A stretch of 64,000 nt of DNA, taken from contig CM062381.1 in NCBI GenBank assembly GCA_031310005.1, forward strand, positions 2,914,001-2,978,000. The letters run 5' to 3'. Source of the DNA: Dactylellina haptotyla. Taxonomy: Eukaryota; Ascomycota; Orbiliomycetes; Orbiliales; Orbiliaceae. Under the pieces are notes generated by a model. The model was not told the DNA's origin. It did no database searches and saw only the letters and a program-made list of their open reading frames with translations. A program made the position numbers and the translations under genes. Below, piece after piece: positions 44,637 to 56,330 of this stretch. Within the stretch, counting starts at the first letter, position 1, and each line of letters starts with the position of its first letter.

Positions 44637-46192
44637 TCATGCCCTTGTCTCCTGCGGGACCACCCCCAGCTTCCCTCTCACAATATCCAGAAACTTCTGC
44701 TGGTGCTTGTCCTTAAAGCTCGGATTCTTCATCAACCCTTCCTCGGCCTTACTCAGCGCCATATGCGCCCTCCCACCCTTCTGCACCTGCAACTGCGTAA
44801 TATCAGCCACAAACTGCTCCCCAGGCACGACAATGCCATCACCGCCCAGCGCACGGCTCGTCCACTTGAGCATCGGCTCGTGCTTCGGTTTCCCCACATA
44901 ACCCAGCTTGCTCGCACCCACGCTGGCATTCCCACCGATCGCAGGGATCCATTTACTTAGGTTCGCGGTGTCAGCAAAGTACGGCCGAGTGGAGTCGTAT
45001 ATCGGATGCGGTTCGATCTCGCCGGGTGTCTGTGTGTGCGGCTTGGAGGTTATCTGTAACCATTCCTTCTCCATCTCTTCCTCTTCCTTCATCTCTAACG
45101 CACGAGCGCTGGCGGATGCTTTACCCCCGCGCTTGTCTTTCCTGGCTGCTGCTCCACCTCTACCGCCTCCCGCTCCGCCGCCGCCCCCACGACCACGCAT
45201 ACCGCTCCCACCGCGACCTCGAGCGCCGCCTCGTGTGTTCATGCGGAGTGATGTAGAACCTTTCGGGTCCCGTCCGGAGCCGAATTTGATAGTGGCCGAG
45301 GAAAAGGATGAAGGGCTGCTTGCGGCGCCGGCTGGGGTGAAACTGCGGGCGAGCATTCTGGAATCTGTGGCCGCACGGGTAGCTCGTTCGGCTTGAGCGT
45401 ACGCTCGTTCCTGGGCTCTGTCTACTTGACTGTCGGTCCCTCCTCCTTGTTGGTCCAGGAGGGCGGTTTTCGGTTCCGAGTCGTAGCGGCGGATGCGGGC
45501 ACGCATGCGGTTTATGCGGTTGATTCTGGCCGTGGATTCATCAGGCTGCGAGGATTGTGCGGACCGGGCCATAAGATTGGCGACTTCCTCGGGAGGAGCT
45601 GTAGTGAGCTGTTGGCGGATGCGGGGCGGGCCATTGGTGGCTCTCGGAGGTTGGTAGCTAGTTGGGAGGGGAGCTGGGGTTTGGCTTCGCTGGGTGTAGT
45701 GGGAGGTGTCGTACGGGGAATGGTGGGGTGGAGGCTGTGGCGGCGACTGGCCCACCGAATGAGAGAGGCTGCCAGATGCAACTCGATCAGGCTGAGAGGG
45801 TGCTGCTGTAGATTGCTGAGGAGGTGCAGAAGCCGGCGCTTCTTCGGGAGGAGGCCGCTTGAACATTGCCTGTCGAAGACCAGTGGCTTTCTTCATGAGG
45901 TCTGCAAAGTTCATCTTGGGGATCTCGCGCGGTGCTATAATTGCGGTTCCAGATTAGCATGTGAACTACGTATATGATTGAGCATGAAGAGTCGTAACCT
46001 ACTATTTCCATCGCTACCATTGCCCTTCGCATCTTCGTCCAACTGCCTGGAGCCGTGGAAGCTTCGTGCCGGTTGACCATAGTAGGCGTCAGACACCGCA
46101 TCGTCACCGACGAAGCGGGAGGTCTGGTATATCGCAGAGGTGTGCCATATGCGGCCGCGAGCGATGCCTCTCCTCAATTGAAGAGAGTACAT
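44637..46192 (-). CDS. Probable mitochondrial protein with RGG-rich centre, unknown function
   Basis: Two exons (46192-46003, 45934-44637) give 495 aa. I do not recognise the family. The N-terminus looks like a mitochondrial presequence (MYSLQLRRGIARGRIWH, then a possible cleavage region near RSFHGSRQ). A short helix (MNFADLMKKATGLRQAMFK) comes next, then ~150 disordered Pro/Ser/Gln residues. A Gly/Arg stretch (about 265-300; GARGRGGSGMRGRGGGGG) is typical of RNA-binding RGG boxes. The last ~170 residues look folded (PIYDSTRPYFADTANL, MLKWTSRALGGDGIVVPG, KHQQKFLDIVRGKLGVV). A role in mitochondrial RNA or ribosomes would fit but is inference. It lies tandem behind PMT1 on the minus strand. The ATG at 46192 is the first in frame. 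Confidence 0.7.
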
Positions 46193-46775
46193 TGTGGGGG
46201 GCTGCCAATGGGGAGAGGAGTGTCGAAGATGTCGTCGTCGTGGGAAATATCGCCGTCGTGGCGGAATGTAAATGTGGTGTTGTTGCAAGTCGAGTTCTGC
46301 AGGTCACATGATCGCGACGTCCGCAATAAGAGTCCCCGACGTCGTTTCTTGAGTTTTTGTATTATATTGATGTATTGGTTTATATAGTATCGTTTATAAG
46401 TTTATGAATACGACAGAATGAGATGCAAAGCAATGTAGAACTGATATTTACACTTTTGAAGTTTAGGTAGGCAAAACGACAGATTCAAACTCCAAAGGAA
46501 AATAAAAGATAGCAACATTAGTAGAGTACTAATACCAGCAACTGTAAAAAGCGAAACCCTCCTCCCGCCTCCGCCCAGGCTGTCTTCTACTCCCATTTAG
46601 TTTTAAATATTTAGTATTTGATATATCGTCGCGCGAGAATAAAAAACGAAACAGTCCTTTGTCTCTCTGGTAACTATTTATCCTTCACCTAAGGAACGGA
46701 TAATACTACCCCACTACCACCCAACCCTCGGTGGGTCTCCTCCCCATGCTCACCTCGGGTTATTTTATGGGTTCT
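46193..46775. other. 583-base spacer between PMT1 3' end and the RGG gene
   Basis: Promoter of the RGG gene on the left, AT-rich PMT1 3' region on the right. No other feature was recognised. Confidence 0.4.
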
Positions 46776-49324
46776 TTATTTGGCGAAATGCAAATCGTAA
46801 CCCAACCACTTCCTCTGCAAGATCTGCTCAACCGACAATCCCGGAGAACCATAGGTCAAAGGAGCAAAGAACAAGAAGCCTCCGAGAACCGCAGCCAAGA
46901 TGACACCGGCAACAATCCACGACAGCGAGTTAGCTGAGTTTGGAGCAGATGGGCTCGATGGCAAGACACCAGTCAAAGTCCTAACAGCCGGCTTCTTACC
47001 AGATTGCGCAGCCTTGACGTGGTCTGGAACGGTCTCATCCTGTCCCTCGCTGTTGAAGACAAAGTCAAGCAGCGCACCGGTGACCAAGGAGCTGGCGAGA
47101 TGAGCAGGCAAGTAGTGGTGCAAGAAGAGCTGACGTCCCATGACGAAGAAAGCGACGTAATGGGTAGCCCAAGCGATGAAGAAGTATCCGGTGGAGTTGT
47201 ACAGCTTAGATCGGGTACGGAAGTCAAGGGCGTCAACTCCACGGCGCTTGGTGACCTGGTCGGCGCCGATGATACCGGCGAAGACGGCGAGGAGAGAAGA
47301 TGCTAACCACCAACCAACTGGGTTTCCAAGGAAATAGATTTGCTCGCGGGTGTCATTCTTAGTCCAGAACGAAACACCACGGAGGAGGTAGGGCCACTGG
47401 ATTGGGTGGGATGCATAGGGATGCGACGAGGTAAGAGCGTTGTTGTGGTGGAACATGGCACGCTGGAGCTCAAAGTACTTGACCAAGAATGGAAGAGTCT
47501 TGACAACCTTTGGAGTCTTGTCATTGCGTGGGTCGTTATCCTGAAGGGAGGTGATATCTTCAACAAACCAGAGGTTGGAAGTCTGCTGGACATTCTTATT
47601 ACCGTTGATTTCCTGTTGCTTGAAACCCCACTCTGGGAGTGGCTTGGTGTGGGTCCACATGGCGACCTTGGATGGGAAATGGATGAGCTTGAATTGGCCG
47701 GCCATAGTCTTGAAGTCAGCGCCTCCACGTGCACCTTCAATCTTGATCTCGAAGAGGGTATCGTTGATACGAGTGAGGGCGGTTTCTTGGTCGACAGTGG
47801 TGAATTCTTGGTTGGTTGGGTAGTATGGAGAAGCGACATCGTGGGACAGAAGGATAGTATCGGTAATAACATGGTGGAGACGGACAACGTCGCCGTTCTT
47901 GACACCAAGACCGGTCTTCTTCTCGGCCAAATTGGCAGCTGGGAGAATGATCCATTGGTTGTTGGTGTCGTTGTGTGGGTAACCGGTAACTTGCTGGCCT
48001 TGGGAGGAGATTCTGCCGTCCTCGTATCGGAGAGGGTATTTGGCAACGTGGGAGTGGAGATAGGCCTTGGTGTCCTTGTGGCGGAGAGTGATAGTATCGT
48101 AGTAGTTGATGTTGACGCTGGAAAGGGTCATCATGTTGTCTGCTAGAGTCTCTTGGAAAGCTGGAGTCATGAAATCGTCACCAGTACCGCTACGGTACAA
48201 GATGGCAAAGTGGACCTGGAACCAGAAGAGGTAGAAGCAGAATGGAACGACAATTAGACCGACAATTCTGGCACCGAAGTGGTAACCGAACTCCTGGAGG
48301 GTAAGTCCAGTGTTGACATCGAGGAGACCCCAGAGATCAATGGCGACAGCAGTTCCGATAGTGACGAAAGTGAAGACACCAACGTATTTGGTGGAGATAA
48401 CGCAGGAGAGCGCAACACCAGTCAAGAGAAGCCACTTCCACCATTTTCTGGAGAATGGAATGTGTCTCATCTTGTAGAATCGGACGTAGGCGAGGATGGA
48501 GCAGGCCATGGAGAAGATCAAGGTGGCATCGAGGAGGATCAATCGAGTCTGAGCAACATGTGCGTTATCTAAAGCAGCCAATTAGCGTTTTGCCTCGAAA
48601 ATTGGCAATATGAGGTAAGAGACGAACCGAAGAGAACCAATCCAGCGGCGAGGAGAGCAGCAGGGAGAGAGTATCCACTCTCCCACATGGTCAAGTAAAC
48701 AACGGGAACGGTCAAGGAACCGAGCAAGGCTGGCATGGTTCGGAAGGCGACATATGGAACTCGGTTGTCAATGTAGGAATCGCCAATGTTATCGAACTTG
48801 AAGTCGCCATCGAAGCCAACGAACCAGCCCATGAGGGCGAAGAGGAGCTTGCCGAAGGGAGGGTGGACATCGAAGAAATATGTTCTTTGGAGGTACTATA
48901 CAGATTATTGTCAGTTTTCGAAGGTCCCGTTTTTTTTATTTTATCTATATCGCAATTCCAATCTTATCGACTAATTGGTGGGGCTGATCTACATACGAAA
49001 GATGCGAACTGTCATTATCACCAAATTATTAGCACCAAAACCGCGTTTTTTGTTAATGCATTGCTGAATAAATACCTTTCCGAAGTGGACTTCGTCGAAT
49101 ACGACCTCATTGGGGTGCGAGATCTTGTAGAAACGGGTGAAGAAGGCCAGCAGGGTGACGACGCTGAGGCCAATTGAGTGACCTAGGTTGTAGCCTTTGG
49201 GGGTGACGGGTCCGGTGGACTTCTGATTGCGAGTGATAGCCTTGGAGAAGACGTCCTCATCAGAGCCAACGGCGGGCGTGGTGCCGCGCTTCTTTCTCTG
49301 CCGGACGCTACCTTGGTCCGCCAT
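46776..49324 (-). CDS. PMT1: Protein O-mannosyltransferase, Pmt1 subfamily
   Basis: Four exons (49324-49076, 49008-48997, 48895-48628, 48568-46776) give 773 aa. Pmt enzymes move mannose from dolichyl-phosphate-mannose to Ser/Thr of secreted proteins in the ER membrane. The first lumenal loop carries the catalytic DE pair (VVFDEVHFGK) and FFDVHPPFGK. A second-helix motif DNAHVAQTRLILLDA follows. Three MIR repeats come next (about 310-500; YLHSHVAKYPLRYED and SSQGQQVTGYPHNDTNN favour Pmt1 over Pmt2 or Pmt4), then the C-terminal membrane helices. Exon 2 is only 12 bases and encodes FASF in the conserved FGK-FAS-YLQRTYFF stretch. Its flanking introns are 67 and 101 bases, both in phase 0. It depends on dolichol, hence on NUS1. 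Confidence 0.94.
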
Positions 49325-50138
49325 GACGTCGGGTTGTGGTCGTTCAGCCCAGGGAAGGTCGCTAGCAGACGAGAGTATTCGAGCTGGATCGGGCTGGTGG
49401 AGACGAGAAAGCGTGTTAATACGAGGCTACGCGCGAGATATCGAGATACCGAGATACCGAGACAGCAGAAGGGAGGAAAGGGGGGGATACGTACATTCGG
49501 ATTGGAGGAGTACAATGGATGACTGGAGGATGCCGTGGGAGAAGAGGGAAGAGGAAGCGGTGATATTTAACTGCTACGATAGTTTATATGGACGGGGGAA
49601 TCTGAGGAGGGAAGGGTAACGTTAACAGGCTGGCCTCTCGTTTCGTCAGCCAATGCCAATTATCGCCTATCATCTTGCACTTCACTACGACGTCGCTAAT
49701 AATAAGGGCGCCCGGACACTAGAATTAAGGGGCCCTCCCAAGCTAATCTTCATCAGTTAGCACCTGAGACTATAACGATAGAAAAGAAAGCCAGCGGTGT
49801 AGGACTGAGTCCACGTAAGCCTCCGTCGTGGAGGAGATCTTGTAATCTGTCGCGTGGAAGTTGTATATGGCCCGCCCCGGGGAGCCCTTATCGGCCCCGG
49901 GGCGTGTCTCGGGAAGGCGGTCGGCAGCTCCCGAGGCATCCCGGGTCGCGACGGAAGAAAATCGGGCTGGCACGAATAAATTTCTCAACTGCAACAACTT
50001 CTCCTCGGCTCCGTGATTGATCGATTCTCGCCGCCCAATTGAACCTTCAACGTCCCTCTTCCCTTCCCTCCCTCCTTCTCTCGTTCTACCGACCCTCCCT
50101 TCTCTCCCCTCCTCCTCTCTCACGTCTACGCAGTCACA
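49325..50138. other. 814-base bidirectional promoter between PMT1 and ATP synthase subunit e
   Basis: Head-to-head spacer. A strong C/T tract at 50040-50130 directly precedes the subunit e start. The region holds no recognised gene. Confidence 0.5.
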
Positions 50139-50698
50139 ATGGCGACTCCTGCAGGAAACGTATGTCCCCTTCCTTATCTCTTCTCTCTCTCGTGACGGGG
50201 AACCCACCTCGTGAGAGCTCTTCCTCCCGCCCGAACGATCAATCCAACCTCCCACCCCATACCGAACAATTGGCCGTCGTTTGTAGCCTCACCAACCCGC
50301 TAACAATGGCATATATAGATCCTCCGCTGGTCCTTCCTCGGCTTCGGTGTCCTCTACGGCTTCCGTCACCAGCGATCCCTCTACAAAGAAGAGAAGGAGC
50401 ACAACGCCAAGGTCGAATACGAAAGAAAACAAAAGTTAATAGACCTCGCAAAGGCCGAATACCAGAGGAGCTTATTACCTCCCGACCAGCGTGACGGCGG
50501 TAGTATGTGTTATCCCGCCTCTTATCGCAATTGATCTCACGCCTTTAGCGCGGTGTTGGATGTGTCTAATTGTGACTATCGGAATCTAATTTGTTTTGTG
50601 GCGTCTCAACAGTTATAAGCAACCCGGACGATCCAAAATTCGACCTCGAGAAGTACCTGAACCACGTGGCTGCCGGTGATGCGAAGTCAAAGGCATAA
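50139..50698 (+). CDS. TIM11: Mitochondrial ATP synthase subunit e
   Basis: Three exons (50139-50159, 50319-50502, 50613-50698) give 96 aa. The protein starts MATPAGN joined to ILRWSFLGFGVLYGFRHQ. The GxGxxxG pattern inside the single N-terminal helix is the hallmark of subunit e (Tim11/Atp21) and is needed to dimerise the F1Fo ATP synthase and shape cristae. A charged helix (YERKQKLIDLAKAEYQ) follows, and the end DPKFDLEKYL matches fungal orthologs. For the second intron I chose the stronger GTATGT donor (…GGI|ISNP). A GTAGTA donor four bases earlier would shorten this segment by one residue. The first exon encodes only seven residues. Confidence 0.88.
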
Positions 50699-51079
50699 AT
50701 GTTTCCACGATGAACACCACCGAAGGACCACCACGGTGACGCTCTTTTCGTTATATACCGTCACATGAAGTTTTTTGAGCCGGAGCGAACGTCACTAAAA
50801 AGCACGTACGTCATTTCACGAGATGCAAGAGAGAAAAAAGAAAAGAATTTACAATGATAGACCGTTGTCGTTGGCTGGGAATTGGTTTGCAGAGGAAACT
50901 CTTAGCCGGAGTCCATGTTTGGACTCCGGTGAAAATGTTCCTCCTTCTTTGTATATTACATTATCATTTTGCTGCTGCGTTTGACCTTGTCTATATGATT
51001 CGCGAAATGCCATTTCACCCGACTCTTATTACCATCTTTTCGGCAGAAAACAAGAACTCTTATATCTTCGCGGATAATT
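50699..51079. other. 381-base tail-to-tail spacer
   Basis: Between ATP synthase subunit e and PRP4. It probably holds the two 3' UTRs. A plus-strand frame at 50854-51138 has no family resemblance and overlaps the PRP4 end. Confidence 0.4.
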
Positions 51080-52747
51080 CTACAACTCGACATCGTCCCT
51101 GGCCCAGAGCTTGCACGTCCGGTCGTGGCCGCTGCTGAGTATGAAGTTGCTATCTTTAGACACATCGACGCTTAGAACATTCCCCGAATGACCAGGGAGA
51201 CTCTTCACCAGCGCCCAGTCGTCTGCACTAAAAATCTTGACAGTCTTATCAAATCCACCCGTGATAAAGTATTTGCCACGATCACCCATCTCGATATCGC
51301 CATCTATCAGTGTCCGGCCAGTGTCGACGCCTCCATCGAAGAACCGGATATCGCTTACGAGACCTGTGTGTGCTCCGATTGTTGAGACACACTTGACTTT
51401 CCTCACATCCCAAACCTTGACCGTAGCGTCTGCGGAAGCGCTGAGAACCTGATATCCGTTCGGCGAGAATGCTAGCCCGTGGACCTCCCTGATATGCCCA
51501 TCGAGAATCATCACCGTCCTTCCCGTCCTCATATCCCACACACGCCCGATGGCATCCAACCCAGCAGTAGCGACGAGGGCGCCGTCGTTCTGGAACGAGA
51601 TTGCAAAAACTTCCCGCGAATGCCCTTCTTGTATCAATAATTCGGTTGTCGTTTCGACATCCCATAACCTCCACGTGGTATCGTATGATGCGGATCCGAC
51701 GTACCGGCCCGATGGATGATACTCCACTCGACACACCCTCCCTCCATGTCCTAATAAACTCGCTACCGGCGTGTCTTGCTTCATATTCCATAGATGGATA
51801 TCCCCTTCCCCGCCGCCGGATACCAGGCTAGCATTCTCCTCAGTCAATCCCTCCATCGGGGACCATGACAAGCCGCCTACTTTGTCTGTATGCCCGCGTA
51901 ACGTCCTCACGATATCCATATTCGGGACCGACATCAATCGTATCCCGCCATCCCAGTTCCCTGCCGCGATGGTCTTCGAATCGTGTGAGAACCTCGCAAT
52001 AGCCACAGGTCTGTCACCTGCCAGTTGCGATCCAAGCAGGTTGAACCCAGCCAATCGGTCTTTTATCCCCTTCCGGTGCTTGATGTGCTTCTGTAACTGG
52101 ACGCCCGACTCGACTTTTTGTAATTCGCACCGGTCCCTGGCCCGTTCGATTGAATACTGTGCGATCCATTTGCGCGCCTCGAGCAGCTCGGGCACACCTT
52201 CGGTGTAGAACTCCTCTTCGACCTCCCCATCTGCTTCGTCCATGTCGGCATCGTGCATGTCCACATCTTCGCCGCTTCTTCCCTCTCGTCTGTCGGTATC
52301 TTCGAGCTGCTGGGCGAGTAATGCGCGTAGACGGTCTCTTCTGTCGGACTTTTCCTCGCCGAAGAGGGTGATCGGTTCGCCGAGTTCTCGGAGTTTGAGG
52401 CGCACACGGGTGTCATCTGTGGGGACTGTGATGGCAGCGGCGCGCTTCTTCTTGTCGAATTGTTGGATGATTGCGGAGGCCTTTTCCGGGGCGATGCCGG
52501 AGGCCAGAGAAGGGATCACGTAGTCATGGTCGGTTGCTGGGCAGTTTGTTAGTAACGTAGAAGAGTATAAACTGGCAGCTGGGTAACGTACGGACTTGGT
52601 CGATGGAGATGCCCATGTCCTCATCTTGGTCTTGCTGGAGATGTGAGTATAAAAGTTAGAAGTTCTCGAATATATCGAACTATTTGCAATCGGGGAGGGC
52701 TGTGAACATACGGTTTCTTCGACGTAGGCGCGTCGCGATGGATGCAT
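51080..52747 (-). CDS. PRP4: U4/U6 snRNP protein Prp4 (WD40)
   Basis: Three exons (52747-52712, 52634-52592, 52536-51080) give 511 aa. The N-terminus is the Prp4 SFM-type region: HDYVIPSLASGIAPEKA, VRLKLRELGEPITLFGE and RRDRLRALL. An acidic linker and a helix (QYSIERARDRC) follow. Seven WD40 repeats fill residues ~215-511, with repeated GH...SV..D..KVWD patterns such as GHIREVHGLAFSPNG and ATVKVWDVRKV. Prp4 binds the U4/U6 snRNA duplex with Prp3 in the tri-snRNP and acts in spliceosome activation. The conserved SFM motif separates it from other WD40 proteins. It is divergent from the dynein intermediate chain gene. Confidence 0.94.
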   Translation of the reverse strand: MHPSRRAYVEETVCSQPSPIANSSIYSRTSNFYTHISSKTKMRTWASPSTKSVRYPAASLYSSTLLTNCPATDHDYVIPSLASGIAPEKASAIIQQFDKKKRAAAITVPTDDTRVRLKLRELGEPITLFGEEKSDRRDRLRALLAQQLEDTDRREGRSGEDVDMHDADMDEADGEVEEEFYTEGVPELLEARKWIAQYSIERARDRCELQKVESGVQLQKHIKHRKGIKDRLAGFNLLGSQLAGDRPVAIARFSHDSKTIAAGNWDGGIRLMSVPNMDIVRTLRGHTDKVGGLSWSPMEGLTEENASLVSGGGEGDIHLWNMKQDTPVASLLGHGGRVCRVEYHPSGRYVGSASYDTTWRLWDVETTTELLIQEGHSREVFAISFQNDGALVATAGLDAIGRVWDMRTGRTVMILDGHIREVHGLAFSPNGYQVLSASADATVKVWDVRKVKCVSTIGAHTGLVSDIRFFDGGVDTGRTLIDGDIEMGDRGKYFITGGFDKTVKIFSADDWALVKSLPGHSGNVLSVDVSKDSNFILSSGHDRTCKLWARDDVEL

Positions 52748-53287
52748 TTTGAAGTGCTGTTCCTGCTTGCGAGCAGAGGAGATCGGAGAGAATGAACTAA
52801 GGCTACGCTATCTGTGTAATGCGTATCGTGTCTCCGTTCATTCAGTTATGTTGAGATGGGACGGCTGCGATGGATGTTGGTTTGGCCGTTGGCAGGAGTC
52901 ACCTCAACTTTGGAGATATTTCCAATCCCGGGGATCCTACCGGGAAGCAGCCCGGAGCCATCCCGGGAATGGTCTCTGCTCCCGGGCTGCGACGGGGAGT
53001 TGTGCAGCCACCAACAACATCAACAACACCAAAACGGGGAGCTTGCTTGCCCTTCTCCACGTCCTCCTGGCCCAAATCCGTCCCTTCATCTTATCACTGT
53101 CTTCCTCTCCTCCTCACCCTCGCCGTCAACATCAAAGCTACATTCTCACGTCATCGACAACGTCCTACTGTGGGCCTGGAATCAGCTCTTCACCAGCTTG
53201 TGATAAGGCTCCCAGAGAGCCTCTCCAATCACCGCGATTCCGTGCTCCTACTTTGCTCCTGCAGACCTTCGCATCCTAAGGACCAGG
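52748..53287. other. 540-base bidirectional promoter between PRP4 and dynein intermediate chain
   Basis: A GC-rich patch with repeated CCCGGG-type words (about 52934-52990), then a C/T-rich stretch before the dynein start. No gene was recognised. Confidence 0.45.
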
Positions 53288-55566
53288 ATGAGCTCCCGCA
53301 AAGAGGAAATCCTCGCGAAGAGGGCCAAACTCGAAGCCCTCAAACGCCAGCGCGAGGCCCGCCAGTCTCAGTTCTCGACCTCTAGATCAGGCGATACTGA
53401 GGTAAGCTCGTCCAATTGCCCATTTACTACCACCCCTTGCCATTTCCTACCGTGCGCATCTCGCTTCGTCCCCACAAGCTCCAATTATATATAAATATAG
53501 CAAACATAAAAGCTGACCATCCGGTCCTCCTCCACATTTCGAATTATGTCTAATCAAATAGTACGCATCTCCAATAGCAGTCCGCGGTTCTACCACCCGT
53601 ATCGAAGATAGAAGATCCGACATCGATGATCTAGTCCGCAATCTCATTGGGGAGGGCAGGCCCGGCTCCACAGGTCCAGGCAGCAGAGGCAGTAGACCGA
53701 CCTCCGTTCTTAGTGCCGCGGAGAGCAACCTCTCCGAACTCACGTCGCCTCAGTACGCACCACCGCCCTTGTATGGACGCCTCCTCCGTGTGCGATCCTT
53801 CCCCTCTTAGCCATGCGCAGAGGACTAATTTATGATATTACAGGACTGAATCATCCCAGCACACTATCTCCTTTCAAGTCCTCACAACGGTAGCCCCAAC
53901 CGTCATATACGATGCTCCTCCATCCGCTACAAAAGAGGTGGTCACGTACAGCAAACAAGTCCAAACCACAGAATCATGGCTCTCCACAGGCGTCGGCACA
54001 GATGACATTGAAGTCGACGTTGGTGGTGAAGTCGCGGTGAAGCCTTCAGACGAAGAGCTACGAGAACGCATCCGCCAGCTCGAAGACGACATCGCCGTCC
54101 TTCAACAATCAGAGCAGAAAACAGCCACAGACCTTACCAATGGCCACAAGAAAGAGCACAAGGTCCGCGAGCTCGACGACACCGAGAAACATCAAATAAC
54201 CTCCACAGAAGAATTCGCCGATTTCATAGAACGCAGCACCAAAGTCATGGAACGAGCTCTCGACCAAGATTACGATATCCTCGCCGACTACGGCCTCGGC
54301 CACACCGGTGGCGACGAGGACTCCTCCGGCCGCAAAATCAAAGAAACAATCCAATTTTACTCGGAACGCTGGTCGAAAAAACGTATCGTCAGCGACATCC
54401 ACTTCTCCCCCAAATTCCCTGAACTCGTCCTGGCATCCTACACCAAGAACCCCTCCGCCCCGCACGACCCCAACGGCCTCGTCCAGGTCTGGAACGTCCA
54501 TCTCCACGACCGCCCAGAATACATCTTCCATGCACAAAGCGACGTCCTCACCGCCCGCTTCAGCCCCTACCATCCAAACCTCATCGTCGGCGGCGCCTAT
54601 TCCGGCCAGGTGCTCATCTGGGATACCCGCGCGAAAGCTCAATCCGTCCTGCGCTCCCCACTCACGGGATCCGGCCACTCGCACCCGGTGTACAGCGTCA
54701 CCGTCGTAGGTACGCAGAACGCAAACAACATCGTCAGCTGCTCGACAGACGGGCTCGTATGCGGCTGGTCGATGGACATGCTCGCCAACCCGCTCGAAGT
54801 GCTCGAGTTGACGTCGCCCAGTCCCGGGCGTAACGACGATCTAGCACCCACATGCATGGCGTTCCCGCATTCGGATCCGACGTATTTCCTCGTCGGTACC
54901 GAGGAAGGCGGGGTGTACCCGTGTCATCGTTACGACCGCGCGGGGGCGAAAGCCGGTGTGGAACCGCGGATTTCGTACCGTGGACACGCGGCACCGATCA
55001 TGTCGATTGATTTCCACCCGGTGAAGGGCCCCGTTGACTTTGGCGATCTGGTGTTGAGCGCGAGTTTGGACTGGAGCGTGAAGCTGTGGAAGGCGCGGCC
55101 GCCGGCTGCGACGGCGACAGCGGTAGTTCCCGGTGCGCAAGCGCAAGTTGCGACCCCGCTGATGGATTTCCCGCGCGAGGATGTGGTTTACGATGCGAAA
55201 TGGTCGCCGGTGAAGCCGGGTGTGTTTGGGTTGGTGGACGGAGCGGGTAGTTTAGAGGTGTGGGATTTAACGGTGGATACGGAAGTCCCTGTTGCGAAGA
55301 CGCAGCCGACGGCGAGGGCCGGCGCGACGAGTCTGTTGACTAGGAGTTTGAATAAAATGGCATGGGAGGAGGTTGACGGGAGGAGGATCGCGGTGGGCGG
55401 CTTGGATTCTACGATTACTATCTTTGAGGTTGGCAATGAGCTTGGTGGGCTGGAGAATGCCAGGAGTGACGAATGGAGCAGTATGAAGAAGTTGATTAGC
55501 AAGGCGGAGGGAGGTTCGTTTGGAGCTGGAGGACCTGGAAATGGTGTCGCCAATGGAACTTCGTGA
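53288..55566 (+). CDS. Cytoplasmic dynein intermediate chain
   Basis: Three exons (53288-53401, 53562-53752, 53844-55566) give 675 aa. The N-terminus MSSRKEEILAKRAKLEALK is the conserved helix that binds the dynactin p150 subunit and NudE. A Ser-rich linker (DDLVRNLIGEG) and VVTYSKQVQT follow; the latter matches the light-chain-binding region. From about residue 240 to the end are six to seven WD40 repeats (FSPKFPELVLASY, GLVQVWNVHL, SGQVLIWDTR, LDWSVKLWKAR, GSLEVWDLTV). They form the propeller that sits on the dynein heavy chain. The protein is needed for nuclear positioning and endosome transport in hyphae. Splice phases all fit. Confidence 0.94.
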
Positions 55567-56330
55567 GGGGTTACTTTATCAAGAGGCATAATGGATTGAT
55601 CAGTGATTCAGATGAGAGGTGAATGTGAGAGGTGAAAATGGCGTTGGAAGCGTCTGCATGTAATATCCTTTGGTATTTTCTGTATGTGTATATCCGTAAG
55701 CTGTCAGCTATATCTGTAATTTTGTAAGCTCTAGTACCCTTGCTTCAGTTGAAGCCCTGGGTTCAATTTGTCCACTTTTAAAATAAATGGAATTAGCATT
55801 CAATTGCGACTGACAGCCTCAAGCAGCTTAAAACGTTGGACGGGTTTGGTAACGATGATTCGAATGGTGTATTATTTTATTTTATATTTTTTACTACTTG
55901 ACATTTCGTTCATATATCCATAAAAAAATCTCGCTCTCGAGATACACCGATACCACCCTCTATATATCCGTAACAGAAAGAAAACAATAAACTAAGGGGA
56001 AATAAATCTTCCGGCCCTTCGCTCCGTGACAGAAAGAGAGGACGAGGGATAAAGTGAAATATAAAACAAAGCCTGAAACGAAGCCCTAGTGTACAAATTG
56101 CAAAAGAAAACTGGAACCAGACAGCATCGAGTGTGAACACCGAAGAAGGAAAGAGGAAGCAACCAGCTTGGGTTTAGATGCAAAACGTAAACATCGGAGA
56201 GACATTATAGCATTATCGGTAATGATAAGTGAGGGTAGAGGTATCAGGAATATATACCCAAATGGTGGAGATATCGAATTATGAGGGGGGTCAGTTGTCG
56301 TATATATAGGCGATCTGTTATACTACCGGA
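55567..56330. other. 764-base tail-to-tail spacer
   Basis: Between the dynein and PTC7 genes. AT-rich with TATTTTATTT runs. No gene or repeat was recognised. Confidence 0.4.

Noticed and set aside
47303-48046. 247-codon second minus-strand frame inside PMT1
   Set aside because: Overlapping alternative frame of the same exon, Ser/Thr/Pro-rich as expected from frame-shifted GC-rich codons.
47340-48146. 268-codon plus-strand frame across PMT1
   Set aside because: Antisense shadow of the large PMT1 exon with intact MIR motifs on the minus strand.
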